The notes beneath the pieces were generated by a model. It had not been told where the DNA came from. It worked only from the letters and a program-made list of their open reading frames with translations, and did not search any database. Below are positions 48,202 to 60,442 of a DNA stretch of 64,000 bases, piece after piece (position 1 is the first letter of the stretch; every line of letters begins with the position of its first letter). The DNA is from Begonia masoniana (taxonomy: Eukaryota; Streptophyta; Magnoliopsida; Cucurbitales; Begoniaceae), in assembly GCA_022432975.1 (NCBI GenBank), contig CM039503.1, positions 52,822,466 to 52,886,465 on the forward strand, read 5' to 3'. A program made the translations under genes and the position numbers.

Positions 48202-48880
48202 TGATGTCGGAAAGTTGAAGTTATTTCGAGGATTGAGGATAAAAGACAAACTTTAGTAGAAACCAATTAATAAGTTAGAAAGAGTTTAACGTTTTGGGTG
48301 ACTAAATGTAAACCAATGTGTGCTCGAGATGTTAGATGTCAAGTACCCAGTTAGAGGTCGTTCGGTTCAGACTTAGAAATTTGGTAAGATTTGATGCGTC
48401 AACTGAAAATGAGGACTACGATTAGGAAGCCAATGTAGAAATTTGGTTGGTGTGTATCCCGATTGTGAACAGGATCGAGGGAATTGCGTTGAAATATGGG
48501 TTACAGCCCAGAAATTGGATGAAATTGTAGACATTCAGTGTGGTTGGTGTTAGGAAGCTTAGGCACAGCCCTGACAAAAAGGGGCATGCGCAGATATTAA
48601 GGTGACAATATGTCGTTTGGTTAATTGATTCGAGATTTGAAAGTTGGATTATGCTTAATACTCGCGTAAGAACGTGTACGATCAAATCAAAAGTAGGGAA
48701 TACTAATTTAAGGCCGAGGTTGAAGAGTAGAGTAGAGAGTTTTGGTTTAGAATCACGAAGTATGACCGTATGTACAGATGATAAGTCGAAGTATAAGGAC
48801 GCAAGACATGAGACGTTAATATCAAGGACTATAAGCCAGGGCAAATTTTGAGGACAAAATTTTAAATAAGGTGGGTGGAA
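48202..48880 (+). other. Gypsy A internal 3' part and polypurine tract
   Basis: No ORF of note. It ends with GAGGACAAAATTTTAAATAA and GGTGGGTGGAA immediately before LTR3, the usual polypurine region of these elements. Confidence 0.6.
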
Positions 48881-50961
48881 TGTAATATCCGGCTTACGAG
48901 ATATTAATATTTTATTATATAATGGCATTTTCGTAAATATGTCAAATCAAGTCCTTTTTGCAAAAAGAGAGCTTTATTACAATCCTAACGATTAATGGGA
49001 ATTTTAAGGAATTTACGAGAATTTTCGAAGTAATAACGCTATGTTTCGAGTAATTAAGTTTCTCGTAAACGAGGTCTGATTTGCAAACGGACAGTTTTGA
49101 TAAATCTCAAATAATAAGTTGGACTTATTGGTAAATTAAGGAAATTTGAAGAAGCCGAATCGTTAGCTAATTAACGAAACAATGGATGAAATAAATAGAA
49201 AATCAAAGGAAGGACAAAATGGTAATTTACCAAAGTAAAAATTATAAAAAAAAAGAGGGGCAATTGCCTTTCTTCTTCTCCACGCGAATTCTCTCTCTCT
49301 CTCCTGCGAATTCTCTCCCTCCTTGGCGATTCACGGCGATTCTCATTTCCGGCAACCGGTTCATGCTCCGATCGTCTCCGTTCTTCGCGATTTCCTCCCC
49401 AATCCCTATCCTAGGTAGGGTTCTAAGGTTTTAAGAAAGTTTATTTCGGTTTTTACGAAGTTTAAACTATTAGGGTTTCGTTTAGATTATCGTTAAAAAT
49501 GTGATTTAGGGTTCGAAATTTATATGTTTGCCATGTTTAAGGATATAAAGGATGTATTGAACGTTATTGGACGAAGTTAGATCAATTTGGGAGAAATGTT
49601 AAAATTAGAGGATTTTCGGGATTTTAGGAAAACTCGTTGATTGTGGTTTTAAAACTATTGAGTATTAATCGTTGTTTAAATACTTCAATTTATTAAGTTA
49701 AGATTTTAGGAAATTCCTTAGTTAAGGATTTTGTTAGTTTTGGACGTTAAATTGTTTAAGCTCGTTTTAACGACAATTTGGTGAAACTGCTTAGGTGGAC
49801 AACGCTCGTGGACGGAGCTTGAGCTGCAACGGACACGAGGTAAGTTCTCATGATTTTCTCTGGCCGATTGGCCTACACCGTACGTCGGGGTCGTCTCGAG
49901 GAGTTTTGGTGATGCGTTTGTTTAAATTGTTTTGGTTGGGTAGTTAGGTTAGTCGTTTATAGGTTATAGTTGTTTATCGTCTTGATGGTACACATGCTGG
50001 TTGTTTACTTTATGCATTTGACTGCTCATGCATCACATCTGTTAAAGCATATGTTTAAGGGAATGAAATGAATCCACGTAATCTGTTATCTGGTCACGGC
50101 GAGGTGGTTTAAACCTCGGTGACATTCTGTCTGCGACCTAATTAAAAAGTAAAATGAAACAACAAAATCTACGTAATCTGTTATCTGGTCACTGCGAGGT
50201 GGGTTTAGGCCTCGGTGACAATCTGTCTGCGACGTAATGAATCTGAATCTGTTATATGCATGTTTTATGAATGGCATACGCATCTGCACGCATCTGCATT
50301 TACGAGAGCTTGCTGAGATTTTTATCTCATAGGTGTCTGTATGGTGTAGGTGTCTTCGACATAGGTGAGGACGAGATCCCTCCACCTGATGAGTGATACG
50401 GTTGACGGAGGATGGTCACGGGAGTGCGTTGGCGCAGTCGAGGCTCGTTTTGACCCGTGGGACTCAAGGTTAGATGTTTTGAGGGTTTTGGCTATATTTT
50501 GGGCGAACTGGGTTTATTATGAATTATTGTATAGTTAGAGACATTTTAGGATGTTTGGTTTTGTATAGTGGATAGGTTACGTTTTGAGTTTTAGAACGTT
50601 TTGAAAATGTATTTTGTAAATGTTTGGTATTAGGGAAATGTTTAGTTTTTAAACCGAACCACGTAGTTCATTTTTACGAAAACGGGTTATGTATAATTGA
50701 GTTTCGAGTCATTGTTTCGGGTGTTTGATGAAGTGAGGAATGACGAGATTTTGAGTGAGTTTTATTGGAATGTATGGTTGAGAGGTGGGATGAAAATTTG
50801 ATGAAATGGTGAAGGGTTTTGATTAATGTATGTGGAAATGAGGGAAGAGAAGGAACGAAGAAAAAGAGAAAAAGAGAAAGAAGAAGTGAGGAGGCAGTGG
50901 GGATGGCGACCAATCGCCAGGAGGTGGCGATCGGTCACCAGGAGGAACCACGCTCTGGAAG
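48881..50961 (+). repeat. Gypsy A 3' LTR, truncated
   Basis: Matches LTR1 until CGCTCTGGAAGAT, where the sequence changes into the TIR element at 50,962. The last ~470 bp, including most of the palindrome cluster, are absent. Confidence 0.88.
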
Positions 50962-51868
50962 ATGATACTAGCTATGGAGGTGTCAAAAAACAAAGAAAAC
51001 TCTGGCCAAAATTCTAATTTATAATTTTTTATCTGATTTTAACTAGTTTCAGGTAAAATTGCGATTATGGTCTTGTTTTGTCTACCTGTCTAATTTAGAA
51101 GGTTTAATTAGAATTATTTAATCTATAATATATAAAATTAGGGGTGAGCAGGACCGGACCGAGGACCGAGAACCGGACCGGACCACCAGTTTTAGTCCGG
51201 TTTCGGTCCTAAAAATAGAATTCCCATGGAAAATGGTCCGGTTCTCGGTCCATGACCAAAATTTCCCGAAATCCCAGACCGAACCGAAATTTTAATTCAA
51301 TAGTCATTTAAGGCTCGGCTGAAGGGGGAAGAAGGTTCAAAATTTCAGTTTTCTACAAATCTCAAACCTTCAATTTCTCTTCTCTCTGTAATTTATCATT
51401 TGTAGTTTTTTAATTCTTTGTAAGAAATGGTTTGATTGTATATAATCTGTCCTTAGAGGAAATTTTAATTTTTTTTATTGCAATTTATTGTAAAAAAAAA
51501 ATTGGTGGGAGAAACGGGGACCGGACCAAAAATTTTGGTCCGATTCTGGGATTAAGAAAAAAAATCCCGAATCTTTTGGTCTGGTCCGATTCTGGCTCGG
51601 AACCGGACCGCATCGGACCATGCTCACCCCTATATAAAATTACTTGCTAATAGGTTTAGGTCCACTAGCTTGAGACTTAATTAGAATATTTGGTTAACTT
51701 GTAAAAATTAAATTACTTCGTTTAGTTTATTTTAATAGATTAATGAAAATAGTACTTAAAAATAATTTTATATGATAAATTTGTTAATTTGATGTTTAAT
51801 GTGAGAAAAAATTAGAAATTTGAGCAGAGTTTTCTTTGTTTTTTTACTCCTCCATAGCTAGTATCATC
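50962..51868. mobile_element. TIR element with ATACTAGCTATGGAGG ends
   Basis: Inverted ends of about 40 bp: GATACTAGCTATGGAGG...AACAAAGAAAACTCTG and the complement at 51,828-51,868. No ORF. The element lies exactly at the joint between the truncated LTR3 and unrelated sequence, so no TSD can be tested. Superfamily unknown. Confidence 0.65.
51139..51632. mobile_element. hAT-type MITE
   Basis: TIRs TAGGGGTGAGCA and TGCTCACCCCTA with a perfect 8-bp TSD TATAAAAT (51,131-51,138; 51,633-51,640), diagnostic of hAT. Subterminal regions are rich in GGACCGGACC motifs. It is 494 bp, non-coding and inserted within the 50,962-51,868 element. Confidence 0.92.
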
Positions 51869-52370
51869 CTGCATATTCGACTACCTAAACAGTTCAGTAT
51901 TTTACACCAAACATCAAATGCATTAAAAAACAAATACATGTACCAAACATCAAGTGCATCCAACATAAAGTACATCAGTTATAGAAGTTGAAGTCATCCA
52001 ACTAAGTTCTTCAAACTAAATTGAAGTACATCAAACTAAATTAAATCCAGTTACTGTTCATCAAACTATTATACATCAAAATAGACTTCCTCCTCATTGT
52101 CCCCATCATCGTGGTAGTCCATCATCTCATATCTACACGTAATGAAAGCTATATTAGAAAATAATAATTACAATGAAAATAATAATGAGAAAAATTGGTT
52201 GGAATGTACCTAAGATTGGGCATCGTCGTTATTGTTATCTCCCACCAATTGGACTTCCTTCTCATCGCCCACCATCGATTTGGCATCGTCATCATCATCG
52301 CCTGACATCGGACGGGCATCGTCATTGGCCTCCACCAGGTCCTGGATGATTTGCCGCATACCTCTGTGGC
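51869..52370 (-). other. unclassified fragment, possible gene or transposase 3' end
   Basis: The minus strand has an open stretch [20 protein letters not shown] followed by many Asp residues. Then comes a possible intron (GTACATT...TTACGTGTAG) and a short frame YEMMDYHDDGDNEEEVYFDV ending in a stop. This looks like the acidic C-terminus and 3' UTR of some protein. I do not recognise it. The frames do not join cleanly across the intron as I read it. Confidence 0.3.
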
Positions 52371-52373
52371 AAA

Positions 52374-54434
52374 TTCATCAAGGGGTTTTCTGTGATAGCG
52401 AAGCCTATGACCAGCTTAACAAGGAAGGAAATCAAGTTCAAGTGGTCTGAAGCATGTGAGGTGAGCTTTCAGACACTCAAGCAAAAGTTGACCACTGCTC
52501 CTCTGTTGATATTGCCAGTTGAAGATGGCAAATTCAGCGTATACTGTGATGCGTCAAAAGTTGGCTTGGGATGTGTACTGATGCAAGAAGGGAAGGTGGT
52601 AGCATACGCATCCCGACAATTGAAGACCCATGAGGAAAACTACCCTACTCACGACCTTGAGTTAGCGGCAGTTGTATTTGCGCTGAAAGTATGGAGACAT
52701 CATTTGTACGGACAATCATGTGAGGTGTTTTCGGATCACAAAAGCTTGAAGTACATATTTACTCAGAAGGAGTTGAATATGAGGCAAAGGCGGTGGTTAG
52801 AATTTGTAAAAGACTATGATGTTGAGATCAAGTACCATCCTGGTAAAGCTAATGTGGTAGCTGATGCACTGAGCAGAATGCCAGCTACTATGCAACCAGT
52901 AATGTCGGCCGTATCGACGCCTTTGAGAACAGAGATGCAGAAGTTCGATATGGAGATAGTTTCTGGGCTATCGGCCATACTAGCAAACCTGACACTACGG
53001 CCCACTGTCTTGGACCGCATTAAGGAAGCCCAGAAGACCAATTCAAAGGAGATGGCTGATATGGTGAGCAAAGTGCCGATGCCCTCATCCAATTTCAGCT
53101 ATTCGGGAGATGGAGTTCTGAAGTTCAAAGGCAGATGGTATGTTCCGAAAGACGAGGAGCTACGGAAGCGTATCTTGTCGGAAGCTCATTCATCCTCTTT
53201 CTCTGTACATCCCGGAAGTACGAAGATGTATCAGGACCTAAAGCTTCACTTCTGGTGGCCGAATATGAAGAATGAAGTGGCCAAGTATGTGGAGTCTTGT
53301 TTAATATGTCAACAAGTCAAGGCTGAACATCAACGACCAGCTGGGACGCTTCAGCCTCTCCCGATTCCCGAATGGAAGTGGGAGAACATCACGATGGATT
53401 TTGTTGTCGGCCTTCCAAGAACGGCTAAAGGCCACAATAGCATATGGGTCATAGTGGACAGATTGACGAAGTCGGCCCATTTTCTACCTGTGAAGACGAC
53501 ATTCTCCATGGATCAGTATGCTGAGCTGTACATTAATGAGATTGTCAAGCTGCACGGCATTCCTGTGTCAATCGTCTCTGATCGCGATCCTAGATTCACT
53601 TCCAGGTTTTGGAAAAGTTTGCAAAGCTCTTTGGGCACTAGATTGGACTTCAGCACGGCATTTCACCCGCAGACGGATGGACAATCCGAGAGAACGATTC
53701 AGACATTGGAAGATATGTTAAGGGCGTGCGTGCTGGAACTTCACGCTCCTTGGAGTAGATACCTGCCACTTGTGGAGTTTGCTTACAACAATAGCTACCA
53801 GGCTACGATCGGTATGGCTCCATATGAAGCGCTTTATGGCAGAAAGTGCAGATCCCCGTTGTGTTGGGATGAAGTCGGGGAAACCAAGCTTATCGGCCCC
53901 GAAATACTGCAACAGATGTCTGGGGTAATAACGGCGATTAAGCAAAGAATCCAAGCTGCACAAAGTCGACAGAAAAGTTACGCAGACCACAGGAGAAGGG
54001 ACTTAGAGTTTGCCGAAGGTGATGAGGTGTTCTTGAAGGTGTCACCTTTCAAGGGCGTAATGAGATTCGGCAAGAAAGGGAAGCTAAGCCCAAGGTTTAT
54101 TGGGCCTTTTCCCATCTTGAAGCGTGTGGGAAGCATGGCCTACAGACTACAACTACCAGCGTCAATGGATGGTGTTCATGATGTTTTCCATGTCTCGATG
54201 CTGAGAAAATGTGTACGAGATCCAACTCAAATCGTGGAGCATGTGGACGTTGACATTATGCCAACCCTGACATATGAAGAAAGGCCCATACAGATCCTGG
54301 ATACCTCAGTCAAAGTATTGCGCAACAAAGTGGTCCCGTTGGTGAAAGTCTTATGGCGCAACCATAATGTGGAGGAAGCCACTTGGGAAAGACTGGAGGA
54401 TGTTAAAACACAATATCCAGACTTCTTTGCTTAG
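52374..54434 (+). pseudogene. Gypsy B pol C-terminal part: RNase H, integrase, chromodomain
   Basis: An uninterrupted frame of about 687 codons, open at its 5' end. In order: RT connection ([18 protein letters not shown]), RNase H ([47 protein letters not shown]), integrase zinc-binding region ([29 protein letters not shown]), integrase core ([36 protein letters not shown]), the GPFPILKR region, and a C-terminal chromodomain-like stretch ([20 protein letters not shown]). Chromodomains target such elements to heterochromatin. The open frame suggests this is the youngest Gypsy in the nest, but the RT is gone. Confidence 0.92.
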
Positions 54435-54474
54435 GCAAATTTTGGGGACAAAATTTCTATTAAGGTGGGTGGAA

Positions 54475-56708
54475 TGTAACACCCGGCATTTTTGCCATGT
54501 AATTGTTTTCCCGAAACCATTTGTGCGGGATTAACATTTATATTTATACAACGTATGTTTTGGTTGAGTTGTTGGAAATGTTTAGTGAAACTAAACTAAT
54601 GTGTAACCAAAACAAATTAATTAGGTTAAAAGCTACTGGAAGGGTAAATGTGGAAGTAATTAAGGTAGGTGGAAGCAAACCAATGGACGAGTGCCAAGTG
54701 GCAACTTGTTGAAGAAGATATGTCTTCTCTTCCCTCCTACGTGAAAGTTTCCACTTCTCCATCTTCTCTCCCTCTGTTTTCTCTCGGCCAGGCGACAAAA
54801 GTTCACCCAAACACCTTTGATCTCCTAGGGTTTTCCTTGTTTTCTGCCTAAGGTAAACATCTCCCAATGCTAACACATTTGGACAAGCAAAAAGTATGCG
54901 TTTTGCTGAAGTTTTAGGTTAGGATATTTAGGAGAAAACTCTCGAGTTTTGTATGGAAACACATTGTTGTTTTCTACCAGTCTGAGTGGAGTTTTCTGCA
55001 TAAATTTCCATGTTATTTGTTAGCATTGCAGCTTGTTTTATACCTCTTCATGCATGCTACAGATCCAAGCATTCAAGGGACATTCGAGCATCTGACACCG
55101 CAGCAACCAGGTAAGTTCATACGTTTATGTTGGCCCTTATGGCCCTACAACTTGGAGGTACTAGGTATGGTTTGGGTAGATAGGTTCTAGGTTATGTTTT
55201 AAGTTAAACATGTCTCTGTTATATTCTGTTTCCCTGTTGTATCCATTCTGCCATCTGTGAATGTTGAGTATCGCACTTATCCATGCATACACGTTTTCCA
55301 GTAAAATCATGCAAATGTTTTCAGCACTGGTTTTGAAGTAAGTAAAGATAAAATCCTGTAATGTAATGAACGGTTAAGTGTGGACGAGGACTGGCATCCT
55401 GTTCTTGTCCTTCTCTGGGACTCATGTAAAATTTATCCCCGCCAAGGATACCCTGTACCTTGTCCTTCCCTGGGACACCGGCAAAATTACTAACAAGTGT
55501 CATGTCCAGTATGTTATGTATGTTATGCGCCAGTTCCTCTATAAGCCTCACTTATACCACCATGTGCAGTGAAACGTAATGTAATGTTCTGTCACCGTTT
55601 TTCTGAAAACTGCATGCATAGCATTTTGCATCACTGCATGTTGATTATGTTCTTACTGAGCTTTAGGCTCATAGGTGAACTCCCTGTTGTAGGTATGGAT
55701 TTTCCAGATGAGGAGCTTGATCCTCAAACTGACGAGTTGATGTAGTTGGGGGAGGAGCTCACGGGATGGTTGCTGCAGCCAGACAAATCCTGTCCCGAGG
55801 TTTAAGTATTTAAAGTAAAGTCTATGTCTGTAAACCCTACTGGAATTCTGTGTTTGGTTTTTAAACTATGTTAGGATTCTGTATTTTTGGTTGTTGAAAA
55901 CTCCGTAGGAAATTCTGTTGGATATAGATAATGTAAGGTATTCTGTTGGTTAAGCTTTCTCTTGTTAAAACCTCTGTATTCGACAGTTGAACTATGTTTT
56001 GAAGTATTCTGGAATTCGTTTGGAATATTTTCTGTTAGTCTGTGCATGGACAGCTTCTGGTTTTAGAGCTATCCATGTAGTGTGATTTTTCTTAAGTTTC
56101 TGTCATGTTAGAGCCATCTATGTAATTTGTTTTTCCTTAAAATTCCGTCGTGTTTTTCCCGATATGATCAAAAATCATGTTTTGAATCGTTTTCTGAAGT
56201 TTGAAGTTTTCATACATTCTGTTTCCACAACTTTTGTTTTTATGTAATCATGTTAAAAGTTGCCAGTTTTGTCTTTCACATTTTTAACAAATCCGGTCAC
56301 TGTTCACAAATTTCATCTTCCGGTCACTGTTCACAAATTTCATCTTCCGGTTACTGTTCACAATTTCATCTTCCGGTCACTGTTCACAAATTTCATCTTC
56401 CGGTCACTGTTCACATTTTTCATCTTCCGGTCACTGTTCACAAATTTCATCTTCCGGTCACTGTTCACAAATTTCATCTTCCGGTTACTGTTCACACTTT
56501 GCATCTTCCGGTCACTGTTCACGTTTTTATTCATTTCCAGTTTATGTTTATTTATTTTACTTGATTTTATTTTATGTTATCCATTTTAAATGTCCGTGAG
56601 TTTTAAAAAGTCGAAAAAAAAAAATAGTTGTCCCCGTTTTCTGCAAATGTCCCGGAGTGACGGCTCGGTTCTTGGATCCCGATCGGGTCCGGTTTTCGGG
56701 TCGTCACA
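54475..56708 (+). repeat. Gypsy B 3' LTR
   Basis: Starts TGTAACACCCGGCATTTTTG and ends GGGTCGTCACA. Contains a tandem repeat at 56,290-56,530 and the CTTACTGAG...GGCTCATAGGTG region near 55,655. Confidence 0.9.
56290..56530 (+). repeat. short tandem repeat in Gypsy B LTR
   Basis: Eight or so units of about 27-28 bp built on CATCTTCCGGTCACTGTTCA plus a short A/T spacer (CAAATTT), with small changes such as GGTTACTG. Confidence 0.92.
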
Positions 56709-59640
56709 GTAAGGCCCTTCGGGGCTGGGCAACTAAGGCACTTCAGGCTGCGGTGTCGTTGTGTGTTTGTCGTTGTGTAAGGCACTCGGTGCGGGCAACT
56801 AAGGCACTTCGGTGCGGGCAATGTGTAAGGCACTCGGTGCGGGCAACGTGTCGTTGTGTGTTTGTCGTTGTGAGTTAGTCGTTGTGTAAGGCACTTCGGT
56901 GCGGGCAACGTGTCGTTGTGTGTTTGTCGTTGTGAGTTAGTCGTTGTGTAAGGCACTTCGGTGCGGGCAACTAAGGCACTTCGGTGCGGGCAACGTGTCG
57001 TTGTGTGTTTGTCGTTGTGAGTTAGTCGTTGTGTAAGGCACTCGGTGCGGGCAACTAAGGCACTTCGGTGCGGGCAATGTGTAAGGCACTTCGGTGCGGG
57101 CAACGTGTCGTTGTGTGTTTGTCGTTGTGTAAGGCACTCGGTGCGGGCAACGTGTCGTTGTGTGTTTGTCGTTGTGTAAGGCACTCGGTGCGGGCAATGT
57201 GTAAGGCACTTCGGTGCGGGCAACGTGTCGTTGTGTGTTTGTCGTTGTGTAAGGCACTTCGGTGCGGGCAATGTGTAAGGCACTTCGGTGCGGGCAATGT
57301 GTAAGGCACTTCGGTGCGGGCAATGTGTAAGGCACTTCGGTGCGGGCAACGTGTCGTTGTGTGTTTGTCGTTGTGTAAGGCACTCGGTGCGGGCAATGTG
57401 TAAGGCACTCGGTGCGGGCAACGTGTCGTTGTGTGTTTGTCGTTGTGAGTTAGTCGTTGTGTAAGGCACTCGGTGCGGGCAATGTGTAAGGCACTTCGGT
57501 GCGGGCAATGTGTAAGGCACTTCGGTGCGGGCAACGTGTCGTTGTGTGTTTGTCGTTGTGAGTTTGTCGTTGTGAGTTAGTCGTTGTGTAAGGCACTCGG
57601 TGCGGGCAATGTGTAAGGCACTCGGTGCGGGCAACGTGTCGTTGTGTGTTTGTCGTTGTGTAAGGCACTTCGGTGCGGGCAACGTGTCGTTGTGTGTTTG
57701 TCGTTGTGAGTTAGTCGTTGTGTAAGGCACTCGGTGCGGGCAACGTGTCGTTGTGTGTTTGTCGTTGTGTAAGGCACTTCGGTGCGGGCAACGTGTCGTT
57801 GTGTGTTTGTCGTTGTGAGTTAGTCGTTGTGTAAGGCACTCGGTGCGGGCAACGTGTCGTTGTGTGTTTGTCGTTGTGAGTTAGTCGTTGTGTAAGGCAC
57901 TCGGTGCGGGCAATGTGTAAGGCACTTCGGTGCGGGCAATGTGTAAGGCACTCGGTGCGGGCAACTAAGGCACTTCGGTGCGGGCAATGTGTAAGGCACT
58001 TCGGTGCGGGCAATGTGTAAGGCACTTCGGTGCGGGCAACTAAGGCCCTTCGGGGCGGGCAACTAAGGCACTTCGGTGCGGGCAATGTGTAAGGCACTCG
58101 GTGCGGGCAATGTGTAAGGCACTTCGGTGCGGGCAATGTGTAAGGCACTTCGGTGCGGGCAACTAAGGCACTTCGGTGCGGGCAACTAAGGCACTTCGGT
58201 GCGGGCAATGTGTAAGGCACTCGGTGCGGGCAATGTGTAAGGCACTTCGGTGCGGGCAATGTGTAAGGCACTCGGTGCGGGCAACTAAGGCACTTCGGTG
58301 CGGGCAACGTGTCGTTGTGTGTTTGTCGTTGTGTAAGGCACTTCGGTGCGGGCAACTAAGGCCCTTCGGGGCGGGCAACTAAGGCACTTCGGTGCGGGCA
58401 ATGTGTAAGGCACTCGGTGCGGGCAATGTGTAAGGCACTTCGGTGCGGGCAATGTGTAAGGCACTTCGGTGCGGGCAACTAAGGCACTTCGGTGCGGGCA
58501 ACTAAGGCACTTCGGTGCGGGCAATGTGTAAGGCACTCGGTGCGGGCAATGTGTAAGGCACTTCGGTGCGGGCAATGTGTAAGGCACTTCGGTGCGGGCA
58601 ATGTGTAAGGCACTTCGGTGCGGGCAACGTGTCGTTGTGTGTTTGTCGTTGTGAGTTTGTCGTTGTGAGTTTGTCGTTGTGAGTTTGTCGTTGTGAGTTA
58701 GTCGTTGTGTAAGGCACTCGGTGCGGGCAATGTGTAAGGCACTCGGTGCGGGCAACTAAGGCACTTCGGTGCGGGCAACTAAGGCACTTCGGTGCGGGCA
58801 ACTAAGGCCCTTCGGGGCGGGCAACTAAGGCACTTCGGTGCGGGCAATGTGTAAGGCACTCGGTGCGGGCAACTAAGGCCCTTCGGGGCGGGCAACTAAG
58901 GCCCTTCGGGGCGGGCAACTAAGGCCCTTCGGGGGGGCAACTAAGGCACTTCGGTGCGGGCAACTAAGGCCTTTCGGGGCGGGCAACTAAGGCACTTCGG
59001 TGCGGGCAACTAAGGCACTTCGGTGCGGGCAACTAAGGCCCTTCGGGGCGGGCAACTAAGGCCCTTCGGGGCGGGCAACTAAGGCACTTCGGTGAGGGCA
59101 ACTAAGGCACTTCGGTGCGGGCAATGTGTAAGGCACTTCGTGCGGGCAACGTGTCGTTGTGTGTTTGTCGTTGTGAGTTAGTCGTTGTGTAAGGCACTTC
59201 GGTGCGGGCAACGTGTCGTTGTGTGTTGTCGTTGTGAGTTTGTCGTTATGTAAGGCACTTCGGTGCGGGCAATGTGTAAGGCACTTCGGTGCGGGCAACG
59301 TGTCGTTGTGTGTTTGTCGTTGTGAGTTAGTCGTTGTGTAAGGCACTTCGGTGCGGGCAACGTGTCGTTGTGTGTTTGTCGTTGTGAGTTTGTTGTTATG
59401 TAAGGCACTTCGGTGCGGGCAATGTGTAAGGCACTTCGGTGCGGGCAACGTGTCGTTGTGTGTTTGTCGTTGTGTAAGGCACTTCGGTGCGGGCAACATG
59501 TCGTTGTGTGTTTGTCGTTGTGAGTTTGTCGTTGTGTAAGGCACTTCGGCGCGGGCAATGTGTAAGGCACTTCGGTGCGGGCAATGTGTAAGGCACTTCG
59601 GTGCGGGTAATGTGTAAGGCACCTTTGGGGTGCAGGCAAC
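56709..59640 (+). repeat. 2.9-kb tandem array of TTCG-loop hairpin units
   Basis: Units of about 23-26 bp contain GGCACTTCGGTGCGGGCAA or GGCCCTTCGGGGCGGGCAA and are joined by CT or TGTGT. They alternate with a longer spacer made of TCGTTGTG(A/T) repeats. Each core folds as a 4-bp stem with a TTCG loop. A shorter variant GCACTCGGTGC keeps the stem with a 3-base loop. Long antisense ORFs (up to 375 codons, Thr/His/Pro-rich) are by-products of the repeat and are not annotated as genes. Confidence 0.95.
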
Positions 59641-60442
59641 TATGAGTTGAGTTGTTGAGTTGCATTGTGGTGTTGTATTGCATTGTTTGGTCGTATTGTG
59701 TTGTTGTGCATAGTGCTTGGTTTTAAATTGTATTTGTTATCCCCTACTTGCTAAGCGTAAGCTTACGTGTGTGTGTTCTGTGGTGTAGGTAATGATGCGG
59801 TTACAGGTGAGCTAAGCGAGTGAGATAGGACTTGGCAGCAGTCGGAGGAGTACGGGGCATGCCGGTGTGGGCAGTTGTCGGGGCGACTCCACCATGGTCT
59901 TCGGAGAATGTGGGTTTTGTATGTTGATAGTACTGTAAATGTCTGTTTGTGGAATTGTTGTAAATGCGTAAGGTTTTTGGTTGACAGTTATGGGATAGCT
60001 ATGTGTATTCGTTGTATATAATCATAGTTAAGGGTGATGTGTCGCCCTGTACTGTGGACTTTCTTCATTTAGGGATGTTAGCATTTTAGTTCCCTCCTTA
60101 CTGTTATTTGGGGATTTTGTAGGTTGGTTAGATGGTGGGAATGTTCTGGTTTGGTTGAGTTTTATTCGTTTGCAGGTACCTAGCATTTTGGAGGCGCCAT
60201 TTACAGGTGTTACTTTGCCGAAATTTTCGGGAAGGACGCCGTGGTGCTTAATGGTTAGGAATAAGGGAATTAGTGAGTCTTGGCAGCTAGGTATGACGTA
60301 AGAGAGTTTTGAGAGATTTAGTTTTAAATTCAGCTGTGTCAGTTTAGTTTTAATGTTTTTGGGTGTAAGAAAATTATGTTTTAACGTGGGACTGGTTAGC
60401 AAAGTAGCGCACCGAGCCAGGGTGGGTTCGGGGGGCGTTACA
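56709..60442 (+). repeat. Gypsy C LTR, 3' part, with expanded internal array
   Basis: The right end GGGGGCGTTACA at 60,431-60,442 is a Gypsy LTR end. At 59,745-59,790 it has CTTGCTAAGCGTAAGCTTAC followed by GTGTAGGTAATG, in the same place as in the other LTRs here. Its left part is lost or displaced by the insertion of Gypsy B at 56,708. The first 2.9 kb is a tandem array (listed separately). The flanking CCGAT (60,443-60,447) would be its TSD; the partner is not seen. Confidence 0.65.

Larger units (their letters stand above)
40672..50961 (+). mobile_element. Gypsy element A with gag, little or no pol, 3' LTR truncated
   Basis: LTR1 (40,672-43,226) and LTR3 (48,881-50,961, cut short) are close relatives, apart from a deletion of about 30 bp near 49,065. 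Between them are a primer-binding site (43,232), gag (43,391-44,497), unrecognisable internal sequence, and a purine tract before LTR3 (AGGTGGGTGGAA). A separate solo LTR sits inside. The left flank CTAGC (40,667-40,671) is the candidate TSD; the right partner is lost with the truncated end. Confidence 0.85.
52371..56708 (+). mobile_element. Gypsy element B (chromovirus, Tekay/Del-like), 5' truncated
   Basis: Contains the 3' part of pol, a polypurine region (AAGGTGGGTGGAA) and one LTR (54,475-56,708). The 5' LTR, gag, protease and most of RT are missing. The left boundary joins the fragment at 51,869-52,370. Confidence 0.88.

Noticed and set aside
56709..59640. CRISPR-like look of the array (regular repeats with spacers)
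   Set aside because: The spacers are themselves repeats, the DNA is a plant nuclear LTR and no cas genes exist here.
56603..59683. Long minus-strand ORFs (up to 375 codons) rich in Thr, His, Pro and Arg
   Set aside because: They arise from the tandem array, occur in several frames at once, and resemble no protein.
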